Shown here: piece by piece, positions 26,359-34,917 of the stretch | How positions within the stretch are numbered: position 1 is the stretch's first letter | How the letters are laid out: every line of letters begins with the position of its first letter | Source: Bowmanella denitrificans | GTDB taxonomy: Bacteria > Pseudomonadota > Gammaproteobacteria > Enterobacterales > Alteromonadaceae | NCBI RefSeq assembly: GCF_002887595.1 | Contig: NZ_PEBU01000005.1 | Location: forward strand, 285,105 to 349,104 | Reading direction: 5' to 3' | DNA: 64,000 bases | The notes under the pieces: generated by a model | The model's database searches: none | Seen by the model: the letters and a program-made list of their open reading frames with translations, nothing else | What the model was told of the DNA's origin: nothing | Translations under genes and position numbers: made by a program

Positions 26359-28716
26359 ATGCAACGATGCGCTGGCATAATCGCCTGCCTGTTTTCACTT
26401 TTTGTCTTTGTTTATCCCTGCCAGGCCGCAGAGATCGAGCTCGCTTATCAGCGAGCCGCAGATATTCAACGATATCAAACTGACCGCTGGTTGTTAAATA
26501 ACGATATATACCCGCACTGGTATGCAGAAAAAGATATCTTCTGGTATCTGCATGAAACCGCAAAAGGTCACCAATTCCGGGTAGTGGATGCGGCTAAAAG
26601 CAAAGTACGTCCACTATTCGATCATCACGCTTTAGCCAAGGCACTGCAGTTGGCCAGTAAACAAGACGTCAACGCCGACAAGCTACCGATTAAGCAACTT
26701 CACGTCAGCCCAGATGAGAAAACCCTCAGTTTTGTGCATAACAAACAACATTGGCGCTATCAGCTAGATGGCTCAAGGTTGCAACAACTGGCCGAACGCC
26801 CTACCAACCTGTTACTTTCACCGGACAGACAATCAGGACTATTTATCCGCAACCATAATCTGTGGCTCTACGATATTCAACGCGCAGAGGAACGGGCACT
26901 GACCGATGACGGCCTGCAGTTTTTTGCTTACGGCACTATACCTGATGCTTATCTTCGTCAAGGTACACCTCAGGCATTGTGGTCGCCTGACGGCAAAAAA
27001 ATACTGGTGGTACAAACCGACGAGCGCCAGGTGAAGGAATTCCCATTCATCAATTTTGTACCGGACAAGCAGGTTCGCCCCACCGCTTACTCTTCTCGTA
27101 CTGCATTACCGGGCGATGCTCATGTGCCAACTTTCACCTTTTGGCTGATTGATGTGCTTACGGGGGAAAAACAAGCGATAAAATACCCGCCAATCCCCTC
27201 TGTACGCATGAACGACAGCCCTATTTCAGGGGAACGGGCGTTTTGGCACAGCAACAGCAAAACCTTATATTTTGTCGATCTGGCCCGGGGAGAGCAGCAT
27301 GCCGCCGTGGTGGAGGTAAACAGTGAAAACGGCCAGACCCGGGTGTTATTTGAAGAAAGCAGTGACAGCTATCTTGAGCTCAGCCCTGTTATTTACGCTT
27401 CTGCCACCATGCAGTTATTGTCTGAAAGCAATGAACTGATATGGTATTCCGAGCGAACAGGCTATGCACACTTATACCTGTATGACCTGTCCAGCGGCAA
27501 GCTCAAGCACCCAATTACTCAAGGAAATTGGTTGGTCAGAGATCTTATCCGGGTGGATCAAACACGCCGAGAAGCGATCATCGCCATAGCACAACGGCAG
27601 GATGCCACCAGTCCTTACCATCGACAAATCGCCAGGGTCAATCTGGACAGCGGCGAGCTCAGTTTGCTCAGTCGCTCCGAACATGACCATCAGGTACACC
27701 ACAACAAGAGCTTTCAGGTAAAAGGCCTTAGCTATGGTGGTGAAGATATAAGCAATATCAATGGCGTAGCACCCAGCGGCAACTATTTGGTAGAGACATT
27801 GTACCGGGCTGATAAACCTTCCCAGACACGTATCCTGGCCCGCGATGGCCGAATACAGATGAATTTACTCACGGCACAAATGCATGCATTTCCTGAAGAC
27901 TGGCACTGGCCCCAACCTGCCACTTTACTGGCTGCCGATGGGACAACTTCCATTGATGCCCTGGTATTTCGTCCCAGTGATTTCGACCCCGCCAAGCGCT
28001 ATCCGGTAATCGACCACATCTACGGCGGGCCACAAGTGGCGCATGTGCCACAACGCTTTGGCGGAAATGCATTTATTAATTCCGCCTCTTTGGCAGAACT
28101 TGGTTTTATTGTTACGGTGATTGACGGCAAAGGCACAGCATTGCGGGACAAAGCTTTTCGTAATGCGTCTTATGGCAAGCTGGAAACGGCCAGTAACCTC
28201 GAAGATCACCTGGCCGCGTTGCAACAATTGCATAAGCTGTATCCGCAAATGGATCTGACTCGTTTAGGTATCTATGGATTCTCTGGTGGCGGGTATATGG
28301 CTGCTAGTGCGATGCTGCGTTATCCAGACAATTTTAGCGTTGGTGTCGCTTGGTCGGGCAACCACGACCAACGTTTATTCTGGCATGGGTGGGGAGAGCG
28401 TTATCAGGGCTTACCCGACGCAGATAATTACCAACAACAGGCCAATCTTAAGCATGCAGGACAGTTGAAAGGTAAGCTGATGCTGATTCATGGATTGCAG
28501 GATATTGGAGTACATCCTGCTCAAGTGTTTCAATTAAGCCAGGCATTGATAGACAACAACAAAGATTTCGACTTACTAATAATGCCGAAACAGGGGCACG
28601 CGTTGCCAGGTTATCCCATGCGACAGATGTGGGATTACTTTGTCCGCCATTTAGCCAAAATGCAGCCTCCTGAAGAGTTTCGACTGAAGTCATCGTCTGA
28701 TTACCCGAGGGAGTAA
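26359..28716 (+). CDS. S9-family serine peptidase (dipeptidyl-peptidase IV/prolyl type), exported
   Basis: 785 residues with a signal peptide (FSLFVFVYPCQAA). An N-terminal DPP IV-like beta-propeller (about residues 60-520; SPDEKTLSF, SPDGKKILVVQTDE) is followed by an alpha/beta-hydrolase domain with the catalytic triad: Ser642 in GIYGFSGGGYM, Asp in GLQDIGVHP, His747 in KQGHALPG. The family cuts after proline near the N terminus of peptides. Placed between the STN receptor gene and a cyclophilin gene (2-bp gap), it should digest imported peptides in the periplasm. Lasso-peptide isopeptidases are also S9 enzymes found with FecI/FecR/TonB genes, but no lasso biosynthesis gene is present here. 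Confidence 0.9.
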   Translation: MQRCAGIIACLFSLFVFVYPCQAAEIELAYQRAADIQRYQTDRWLLNNDIYPHWYAEKDIFWYLHETAKGHQFRVVDAAKSKVRPLFDHHALAKALQLASKQDVNADKLPIKQLHVSPDEKTLSFVHNKQHWRYQLDGSRLQQLAERPTNLLLSPDRQSGLFIRNHNLWLYDIQRAEERALTDDGLQFFAYGTIPDAYLRQGTPQALWSPDGKKILVVQTDERQVKEFPFINFVPDKQVRPTAYSSRTALPGDAHVPTFTFWLIDVLTGEKQAIKYPPIPSVRMNDSPISGERAFWHSNSKTLYFVDLARGEQHAAVVEVNSENGQTRVLFEESSDSYLELSPVIYASATMQLLSESNELIWYSERTGYAHLYLYDLSSGKLKHPITQGNWLVRDLIRVDQTRREAIIAIAQRQDATSPYHRQIARVNLDSGELSLLSRSEHDHQVHHNKSFQVKGLSYGGEDISNINGVAPSGNYLVETLYRADKPSQTRILARDGRIQMNLLTAQMHAFPEDWHWPQPATLLAADGTTSIDALVFRPSDFDPAKRYPVIDHIYGGPQVAHVPQRFGGNAFINSASLAELGFIVTVIDGKGTALRDKAFRNASYGKLETASNLEDHLAALQQLHKLYPQMDLTRLGIYGFSGGGYMAASAMLRYPDNFSVGVAWSGNHDQRLFWHGWGERYQGLPDADNYQQQANLKHAGQLKGKLMLIHGLQDIGVHPAQVFQLSQALIDNNKDFDLLIMPKQGHALPGYPMRQMWDYFVRHLAKMQPPEEFRLKSSSDYPRE

Positions 28717-28718
28717 TA

Positions 28719-29351
28719 ATGTTCAAAAATATAATAAAAACAATCAGCTTGGCCATTGTTCTGTGGTTGGTAATTACAAAGGCACAAGCCGAGCAGGCAT
28801 ATCCTCAGGTTATGCTGGAAACGTCCATGGGCAATATTCAGGTGGAGCTTTATACCGACAAAGCGCCACTGTCCGCCGGGGACTTTCTGGCCTACGTGCA
28901 ACAAGGACTGTTTGACAATAGACTCAGGTTCCATCGCGTGGTGAGGCCAGACAATGACCACGGCCAGCCGGTTATCTCGGTGATCCAGGCTGGTTTACCA
29001 GACGGTGCGCCGCGCAGAGCCCCTATTGCCCATGAAACCACTGAGCGGACTGGTTTAAAACATCTGGATGGTACCTTGTCTATTGCCCGCGCAGAGCCTG
29101 GCAGCGGCGGCGGTAGCGACTTTTTTATCTGCGTGGGCGATCAACCGGCCCTGGATTTTTCCGCCAAGCGTAACCCCGACCGTCAGGGCTTTGCCGCCTT
29201 TGGCAAGGTGCTCAGCGGCATGGATGTAGTGCGTAAAATCAATGCCCTACAAGGGATTAGCACAGGTCAGGATGATTATGTAGACGGACAGATTCTGGCC
29301 GAGCCGGTGCGCATCACCCGCGCCTATTTGTTAGCAACGGCGAAACGCTAG
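28719..29351 (+). CDS. Exported cyclophilin-type peptidyl-prolyl isomerase
   Basis: 210 residues: signal peptide (LAIVLWLVITKAQA), then a cyclophilin domain with LETSMGNIQVELYTDKAPLS, the active-site FHRVVR with catalytic Arg, and GSGGGSDFFICVGDQPALDF. It begins 2 bp after the peptidase stop, so it belongs to the same operon. Isomerising X-Pro bonds from cis to trans would help a prolyl peptidase that accepts only trans bonds; this functional link is inference. It is not the general periplasmic PpiA by context. Confidence 0.9.
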   Translation: MFKNIIKTISLAIVLWLVITKAQAEQAYPQVMLETSMGNIQVELYTDKAPLSAGDFLAYVQQGLFDNRLRFHRVVRPDNDHGQPVISVIQAGLPDGAPRRAPIAHETTERTGLKHLDGTLSIARAEPGSGGGSDFFICVGDQPALDFSAKRNPDRQGFAAFGKVLSGMDVVRKINALQGISTGQDDYVDGQILAEPVRITRAYLLATAKR

Positions 29352-29363
29352 CCACCATATTCA

Positions 29364-29387
29364 GGCAGCATATGGCTTTATGCTGCC
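29364..29387 (+). terminator. Hairpin at end of peptidase-cyclophilin operon
   Basis: GGCAGCATA and TATGCTGCC form a 9-bp stem with a 6-base loop, 13 bp after the stop. The T-tract is missing, so it may be a transcript-end stabiliser rather than an efficient terminator. Confidence 0.5.
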
Positions 29388-29476
29388 CCTCGCACTTACG
29401 CACATTAACAATATGTTAAGTCTTTTCTGTGCCAAATGGTTAACATAAGGCCAAGGTTTAATCTCTGACCAAGCCT

Positions 29477-29908
29477 ATGCCAACACGTTGCAAAGCCTAT
29501 TTCTACAGGAAAATCTGTCTGGCCAAGCAGTATATGGACCAGCATTTCGCCGAAGAGCTGGACATAGATCAGATTGCCAATCAAGCCTGTTTCAGCAAAT
29601 ACAACTTTATCCGCCAGTTCAAAAAAACCTATCACAGAACACCTTATCAGTATCTGAAATTTATCCGGCTACACCGGGCCGCCATACTGCTTAGAAGCGG
29701 GCAATATTCCGTGCAGGAGGTGTGCTTTCTGGTAGGTTACATCAGTCTTTCCTCATTCAGCGGCTTATTTAAATCCGCTTATGACCAGTCACCCCATAAG
29801 TATCTGCAGGCCCACAAAGCAAGAGCCAGACAGCAGGCTATAGGCCCTTCTTGCGTTATCCCGGCTTGTTTTGCCACTTTGCAGAATGGCATAAAACAGC
29901 AATTCTGA
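29477..29908 (+). CDS. Short AraC-family transcriptional regulator
   Basis: 143 residues: essentially the two-HTH AraC DNA-binding domain alone (CLAKQYMDQHFAEELDIDQI, CFSKYNFIRQFKKTYHRTPY, VCFLVGYISLSSFSGLFKSA) with a short N terminus and no sensory domain. The stand-alone form is common next to VOC-family genes, as here, where the VOC gene starts 59 bp downstream. The pair presumably forms a small operon; the signal is unknown. Start ATG 29477 has only a weak ribosome-binding site. Confidence 0.85.
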   Translation: MPTRCKAYFYRKICLAKQYMDQHFAEELDIDQIANQACFSKYNFIRQFKKTYHRTPYQYLKFIRLHRAAILLRSGQYSVQEVCFLVGYISLSSFSGLFKSAYDQSPHKYLQAHKARARQQAIGPSCVIPACFATLQNGIKQQF

Positions 29909-29967
29909 AGAAAAAACTGCCGGGTATTTTTCTTATGATAGGGGTTCAGGCAAACCAGGAGCAACGC

Positions 29968-30327
29968 ATGAAACCCCAATTTACACCCGGAAATAACATG
30001 GCCATGAAAATACCCAGCCATGAATATCAGGCTACGCTGGCTTTTTATCGTGAGGTGCTGGCCTTAACTGAAATAACCAGCCCGGAGCCCGGCTCAACGC
30101 CCAGGTTTGCGTTTGGCGATAAAACCTTATGGCTGGACAAGGTTGCCACCATCAGTCAGGCGGAAATCTGGCTGGAAATTGTCACCGATAATCCGCAGGC
30201 GGCAGCCGAGTATTTCAACAAAGCAGGAATTCAGCGCTGCGATGATATCGAGCCGTTACCGGCAGACTTTAAGGGCTTTTGGATCACCAGTCCCAGTAAC
30301 ATCATCCATCTGCTTTCCAGCCAATAG
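29968..30327 (+). CDS. VOC-family protein paired with AraC regulator
   Basis: 119 residues from ATG 29968, chosen for the CAGGAG upstream; an earlier frame opening overlaps the AraC gene. One VOC module: MKIPSHEYQATLAFYREVLAL at the start and GFWITSPSNIIHLLS at the end. The metal-ligand His/Glu residues of glyoxalase I are only partly present (HEYQATLAFY; no clear Glu at the end), so it may bind a ligand or antibiotic rather than catalyse. Function not assignable. Confidence 0.75.
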   Translation: MKPQFTPGNNMAMKIPSHEYQATLAFYREVLALTEITSPEPGSTPRFAFGDKTLWLDKVATISQAEIWLEIVTDNPQAAAEYFNKAGIQRCDDIEPLPADFKGFWITSPSNIIHLLSSQ

Positions 30328-30333
30328 CGATAT

Positions 30334-30362
30334 GACAGTAGGGCGGGACTGGCCCTACTGTC
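30334..30362. terminator. Bidirectional hairpin between convergent genes
   Basis: GACAGTAGGGC and GCCCTACTGTC form an 11-bp perfect stem with a 7-base loop. It overlaps the stop codon of the leftward helicase gene and follows the VOC gene, so it can end both transcripts. No T-tract on either side. Confidence 0.6.
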
Positions 30363-32805
30363 CCGCCAGGGCCAGTCGAATGTCTTCCCAGCTCACCTCA
30401 TCCCCCAGTGCCGTTTTGACGGCTGTCAGGCTATTGTCCTGTTGAGCAGCGGCGGCCTGACGAATAGCCTCAATACGTTCTGCTGGCAGTAACTCCTGCA
30501 CCTCAATCTCACCGGACTGAATAAAGTGGCATAAGTGATTGGCCACCGTTCCAGGCACCAGGCCGCGCTGCTCGGCAATCTGCGCCAGGTTTAAGCCCTG
30601 GCGGTAAAGATCCAGGGTGATATCGCGCGTGCTGCGCTTTTCGGTGGCATCTTCTGCACTGTTTTCCTGGCCGGATGCCAAAGCGGCTCTGGTGTCGGCA
30701 CTGGATAAGGGCGCAGGATCGGTCTCCAGACCCTGCTCAGCGCAGTACTCGGCCACCAGCTTAAGTATATCCTCGCCATATTTTTCCACCGTGCTCGGGC
30801 CAACTTTATGCACTTTTAATAACGTCTGGCGACTGCCCGGCAAATGCTTGGCAATTTGCAACAGGACTTGCTGGTGAGCAATGCGGTAAGCGGGTACCTG
30901 CTGGTGTTCGGCCTGCCCACTGCGCCAGTCCCGCAAGCGCTGAAACAGCGCCGGATGCGCCAGGTCATCAATGCTCAGTTCTTCTGCCGGGGGGCTTTTC
31001 ACCGCAGCGCTTTTACTTTCCTGAATACCCGCTTTGGCCAGGGCTTGTAACCAGATGGCCAGATTGAACCCCGCGGCGCTGCAAGCCACAATGGCCTGCT
31101 TCTCGGCCAAAACCCTATCCAGTCGTTCCAGGGCCTTTTTAATCTGCTTGTTAAGCTGTTTGTTGTCGGTGGCATAGTGAAATGCTGCTCGCCAAGCTAT
31201 CAGCTCAGCCAGGGCCTGGCCGAAATAGCCGCTGGCTTTACTGACCCGCTCCTGCACTGCGTTATCCTGCTCCGGTAACGGCGCGTTAGCAAACAGGCTG
31301 TGTAACTGGCGCTGGAATTTCGTTGCCACTGCGACCACGTTATTCTGGATGGCCTGCTTTAATTCAGGCAAAGCTGCACTGTTATGGCTTTGCACCCTGT
31401 CTCCGCCATCCGCCAATTCCCTTTCCAGTCGATTTAGTGCAAACCCCAGCCCACTAAAATCAAAACTTTCCAGCAACAGTCCCTGCTGATACTCACCTTT
31501 GGCCTGCTCCAGCATGGCTGCATCCGGCGCCGGACAATGCTGGCTGAAATGTATAATCAGCTCGTCACAACGCACGGCCTGGGGACGCAGTGGGCTTTGC
31601 AACACCAGACCATCTAATTGGCGACAACGACTTAGCGCCACATAAATCTGCCCGTGGGAAAAGGCTGCCTGACCGTCGATTATGGCCTTGTCGAAGGTCA
31701 GCCCCTGGCTCTTATGAATGGTAATTGCCCAGGCCAGGCGCAGCGGTATCTGACTGAAACTGCCGATGACGTCCTCGCTAATCTGCTGTTCACCGTCCAA
31801 TCCATATTTGATGTTTTCCCAGGTGGCCGCTTCTACCTCAATGGGTTCAGGCTCATCCGCACATTGCACCCAGACCTTGTCGGCCTGTACACGGCTGACC
31901 ACCCCGCGTTTGCCGTTAAAATAGCGCCGCAGCTCACCCTGGTCATTGCGGATAAACATCACCTGAGCGCCAACTTTCAGTGCCAGTTGCGCGGCGGCCG
32001 GATAGCTTTGCTCAGGGTACTCACCGTTAACCCGCGCCTCGAAATATTGAAGTTCGCCAGGCAGCGCCGCCAGTTTGCTGTTATTCAGCTTGTCCGCGCT
32101 GTGGTTATGGGTGCTCAGCACAATATAATCGTCATCATGAAAATCCGGCTGATAGCGCCGGTTCAGGGCGTCAAGCGCCTGGTCATCCAACTGGTTATTG
32201 CGCACCTGATTCAGCAGACTGATAAAGGCCGGGTCGGACTGACGGTAGACCTGCTGCAATTCCACCTGCACCCACTGGCTTTGCGCCAGGGCCTGGCTGG
32301 CAAAGAAGTAAGGGTTGGCATAATGTTGTTGTAGCAGTTGCCAGTCACTGTCTTTCACCACCGGCGGCAACTGGTATAAATCGCCGATCAGCAGCAACTG
32401 CACGCCGCCAAAGGGCTTGTTGCGATCGCGAAAACGCCTTAGTACCGCATCCACGGCGTCCAGCATATCGGCCCGCACCATACTGATCTCGTCAATCACC
32501 AGCAAGTGCAGGCTGCGGATGATATTGATCTTTTCTTTGCTGAAACGGTTGTGCTCGGCCTGTCTGGTGCCAGGTATATAGGGCCCGAAGGGGAGCTGGA
32601 AAAACGAATGCAGGGTTACGCCACCGGCATTAATGGCTGCCACACCGGTTGGCGCGGTGACCATCATACGTTTAGGGCTATGCGTTTTTAGTTCACGCAG
32701 GAAGGTGGTTTTACCGGTCCCGGCCTTACCGGTTAAAAACACATGTATGCCGGTTTGTTCCACCAGCGTTCTGGCTGTGTGTAATTGGAGATTGGGGTTG
32801 GTCAT
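30355..32805 (-). CDS. PIF1-like DNA helicase with HRDC and C-terminal HTH domains
   Basis: 816 residues from the ATG at 32805 (AGGG upstream; the frame opens at 32835). Walker A FLTGKAGTGKTTFLREL (about residues 24-40), Walker B LLVIDEISMV, motif VTAPTGVAAINAGG and the helicase C-terminal WAITIHKSQGLTFDKA identify a PIF1/RecD-like superfamily 1 helicase. Near the C terminus an HRDC domain (HPALFQRLRDWRSGQ..., HKVGPSTVEKYGEDIL) and a helix-turn-helix (LNLAQIAEQRGLVPGTVANH) follow, as in RecQ-type tails. It probably unwinds DNA during repair or resolves G-quadruplexes; the exact role is unknown. Monocistronic. Confidence 0.88.
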   Translation of the reverse strand: MTNPNLQLHTARTLVEQTGIHVFLTGKAGTGKTTFLRELKTHSPKRMMVTAPTGVAAINAGGVTLHSFFQLPFGPYIPGTRQAEHNRFSKEKINIIRSLHLLVIDEISMVRADMLDAVDAVLRRFRDRNKPFGGVQLLLIGDLYQLPPVVKDSDWQLLQQHYANPYFFASQALAQSQWVQVELQQVYRQSDPAFISLLNQVRNNQLDDQALDALNRRYQPDFHDDDYIVLSTHNHSADKLNNSKLAALPGELQYFEARVNGEYPEQSYPAAAQLALKVGAQVMFIRNDQGELRRYFNGKRGVVSRVQADKVWVQCADEPEPIEVEAATWENIKYGLDGEQQISEDVIGSFSQIPLRLAWAITIHKSQGLTFDKAIIDGQAAFSHGQIYVALSRCRQLDGLVLQSPLRPQAVRCDELIIHFSQHCPAPDAAMLEQAKGEYQQGLLLESFDFSGLGFALNRLERELADGGDRVQSHNSAALPELKQAIQNNVVAVATKFQRQLHSLFANAPLPEQDNAVQERVSKASGYFGQALAELIAWRAAFHYATDNKQLNKQIKKALERLDRVLAEKQAIVACSAAGFNLAIWLQALAKAGIQESKSAAVKSPPAEELSIDDLAHPALFQRLRDWRSGQAEHQQVPAYRIAHQQVLLQIAKHLPGSRQTLLKVHKVGPSTVEKYGEDILKLVAEYCAEQGLETDPAPLSSADTRAALASGQENSAEDATEKRSTRDITLDLYRQGLNLAQIAEQRGLVPGTVANHLCHFIQSGEIEVQELLPAERIEAIRQAAAAQQDNSLTAVKTALGDEVSWEDIRLALAGQ

Positions 32806-32893
32806 ATTATCCCTGCCTGGATTCTGTGGTGCCATCCTATCATTAATTTAGAACAGCCTGGGCCAAGGTCCAGTCAGGGACATGCTTTCATGC

Positions 32894-34861
32894 TTAATTG
32901 CCTTGGATAACTTGCCCGTTATCTAGATTTACACGGAAGCGTTTGTCTGGTTCCCCTTGCTGCAAGGCCTGGAATATTGCCAGCAGTTGGCTTAGCCTGC
33001 TTCTTAGCGCCCATTGCGGCGAACCCTCTGGCTGCTCAGAGTGGTTAAGTCGCTGGGCCAGCAGCTGATAGGCCAAGATACGCTTCGCAGGGATATCCGC
33101 CAGGGCCAGACTGCCAGCATTACGCAAACGATAAAAATCCAGCGCCAGCTCAAAGCCCGTCCAGCGGCTAAGCTCCTCCGGCATCACAGACGGAGACGGC
33201 CAGCTGTTGCGCAGGCTGATATCGGCAGACTGCCAGGCTTTACTTTGCATCAGTGCATTAAGGGCCTGCCCCCGGTCGCCATTAAAGCCACTGAGCACCA
33301 TCAGTTGCCAACCATTGAGAGCCAGTAACGCCTCACGTAAGTCCTTTGGCCATTCCCCCGGCAAAAAGCGCAGCCGGGTCAGTTCCTGTAAATGCCAGAG
33401 GGTAAACTCCCGGTAGCTTTTAGCCGTTAGAATGCCCTTATCCCAGGGCGGGGCGTTGTGGCTGCTGACCTGGTATTCCAGGGCATAATGTTCAAACAAC
33501 TCGTCAAAGCGTGGCACCTTGTTCAGCACGATAGTGTCGACCTGCACTTGCCTGTCGCTGTGCAGGGTCAGCAGTTTGTAAGCTGGCACATAAGCGGCCA
33601 GTGACGGTGCCTGAATATTGATCAGCGTATTGCCCTGCGAGCCTTTGATTCTGCCAGTATCGTTAAAATGCATATGTCCGCCCACATGCAGGGTCAGGCC
33701 GGTATCTGCCAATAACTGCCCCACCCTGTCTGTTGGGCGCCTGGCCAATTGTTGTGCCTCTGCTCCAAATAAATCGGCCATCCCCTGGGACTGACCATCA
33801 TAAAACTCGGTCATCGGAAAATGGCTGAAGGCCAGCAAGGTTTTACCTTGGCTGGCTGCACGTTTCACCACTGTGCGGATCCAATCCAGCACCTGGGTTT
33901 TATGGCTGACCAGCTTGTTGTATCCCGCATTCCCGGAACCGGCAAACTCGCCGCTAGCTGCTTTTGGCACATACACATTGGCATCAATGGCCAGTAACCA
34001 AAGGCCCGGCACAGGTTCAACCAGATAGCTGGCATCCGCCACCTGCCGACATTGGCTGTAGCCAGCCTGTTTATAAGCCCCGCCTGTACCCTGAGCGCAG
34101 ATTTCATAATTACGCTGGTCCAGCTCAGCCTGCTGGCTTGCCTTGTGGAAACTGTATGTATCTGTCTGATAATCGGAATAAGGCGATTCCCAGTAAAGGT
34201 CTCTGCTATCCGGGAAAAAACCAAAGCTGGCAAGTTCGGCAAGAATACCGCCATACCCCAGATGGCGTATTTCCTCGCTACAAATCGTGTCAGGCGCATT
34301 ATCGCCCTTGATCACCGCCCAGATCCCTTGATACGCCAGACACTTGTCCGCCCCACGACTGAATATGGCCTGCTGATGGCCCCCTGCGCCCAGAAAATCC
34401 GGTTCACCGCCAGGTGAGTCAAAGGGCCGCACTGGATCGTGATTGCCCGGCGTGGCAAAAAAACGCATGCCGTAGGTTTGACTGTAGTTATCCAGAATTC
34501 GCCGCAAGCCGCGAATATGCACTGGCTGACCGTCGTCACTGAAATCCCCCGGCAGCGCCACCAGCTTGACACCACGGCGCGCTGCATCGTCAAGGGCCGC
34601 CAGCAGGGCAAAGTAGTTTTCATTAAACAGCCGGGTTGAATGTAACTGTGCCCGCATACTGCGAATGGTAGCCTTACGGCCACTTTTACTGTTGGGCAGG
34701 CCTGCAAATGCACCATCGCGAAACTCGCCGTAAACATCATGAAAATGCACATCCGGCATAAAGGCGATTTGCAGCGGCTCAGCAGCCGGTGCACTATCCG
34801 CCCCTGCCCCACCCGGCAACAGGGTCAGAAAAAGCAGCACGCCAATGATTAGCCTGAACAT
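32894..34861 (-). CDS. Exported calcineurin-like metallophosphoesterase
   Basis: 655 residues with a signal peptide (IIGVLLFLTLLPGGAGA). The metallophosphoesterase motifs are in order: MPDVHFHD (Asp37, His39), GDFSDDG (about residue 105), TPGNHD (about 140), AFSHFP, and GGHMHF (about 395). A C-terminal region of about 220 residues has no recognised domain. It is 56 bp downstream of a TonB receptor gene and co-oriented, so the two form an operon. With Pho-box-like sites upstream of that operon, the enzyme is inferred to free phosphate from an organic phosphate ester in the periplasm. Confidence 0.88.
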   Translation of the reverse strand: MFRLIIGVLLFLTLLPGGAGADSAPAAEPLQIAFMPDVHFHDVYGEFRDGAFAGLPNSKSGRKATIRSMRAQLHSTRLFNENYFALLAALDDAARRGVKLVALPGDFSDDGQPVHIRGLRRILDNYSQTYGMRFFATPGNHDPVRPFDSPGGEPDFLGAGGHQQAIFSRGADKCLAYQGIWAVIKGDNAPDTICSEEIRHLGYGGILAELASFGFFPDSRDLYWESPYSDYQTDTYSFHKASQQAELDQRNYEICAQGTGGAYKQAGYSQCRQVADASYLVEPVPGLWLLAIDANVYVPKAASGEFAGSGNAGYNKLVSHKTQVLDWIRTVVKRAASQGKTLLAFSHFPMTEFYDGQSQGMADLFGAEAQQLARRPTDRVGQLLADTGLTLHVGGHMHFNDTGRIKGSQGNTLINIQAPSLAAYVPAYKLLTLHSDRQVQVDTIVLNKVPRFDELFEHYALEYQVSSHNAPPWDKGILTAKSYREFTLWHLQELTRLRFLPGEWPKDLREALLALNGWQLMVLSGFNGDRGQALNALMQSKAWQSADISLRNSWPSPSVMPEELSRWTGFELALDFYRLRNAGSLALADIPAKRILAYQLLAQRLNHSEQPEGSPQWALRSRLSQLLAIFQALQQGEPDKRFRVNLDNGQVIQGN

Positions 34862-34917
34862 AAGCCGCTCCTGAAAAATGCCAATATAAAGGCCCGCACA
34901 GGGCGGGCCACAACGAC

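Noticed and set aside
26359..28716. Lasso-peptide isopeptidase locus
   Set aside because: S9 peptidase with FecI/FecR/TonB receptor recalls such loci, but no precursor, B or C biosynthesis gene is nearby and the N-terminal propeller reads like ordinary DPP IV-type peptidases. General peptide scavenging is simpler.
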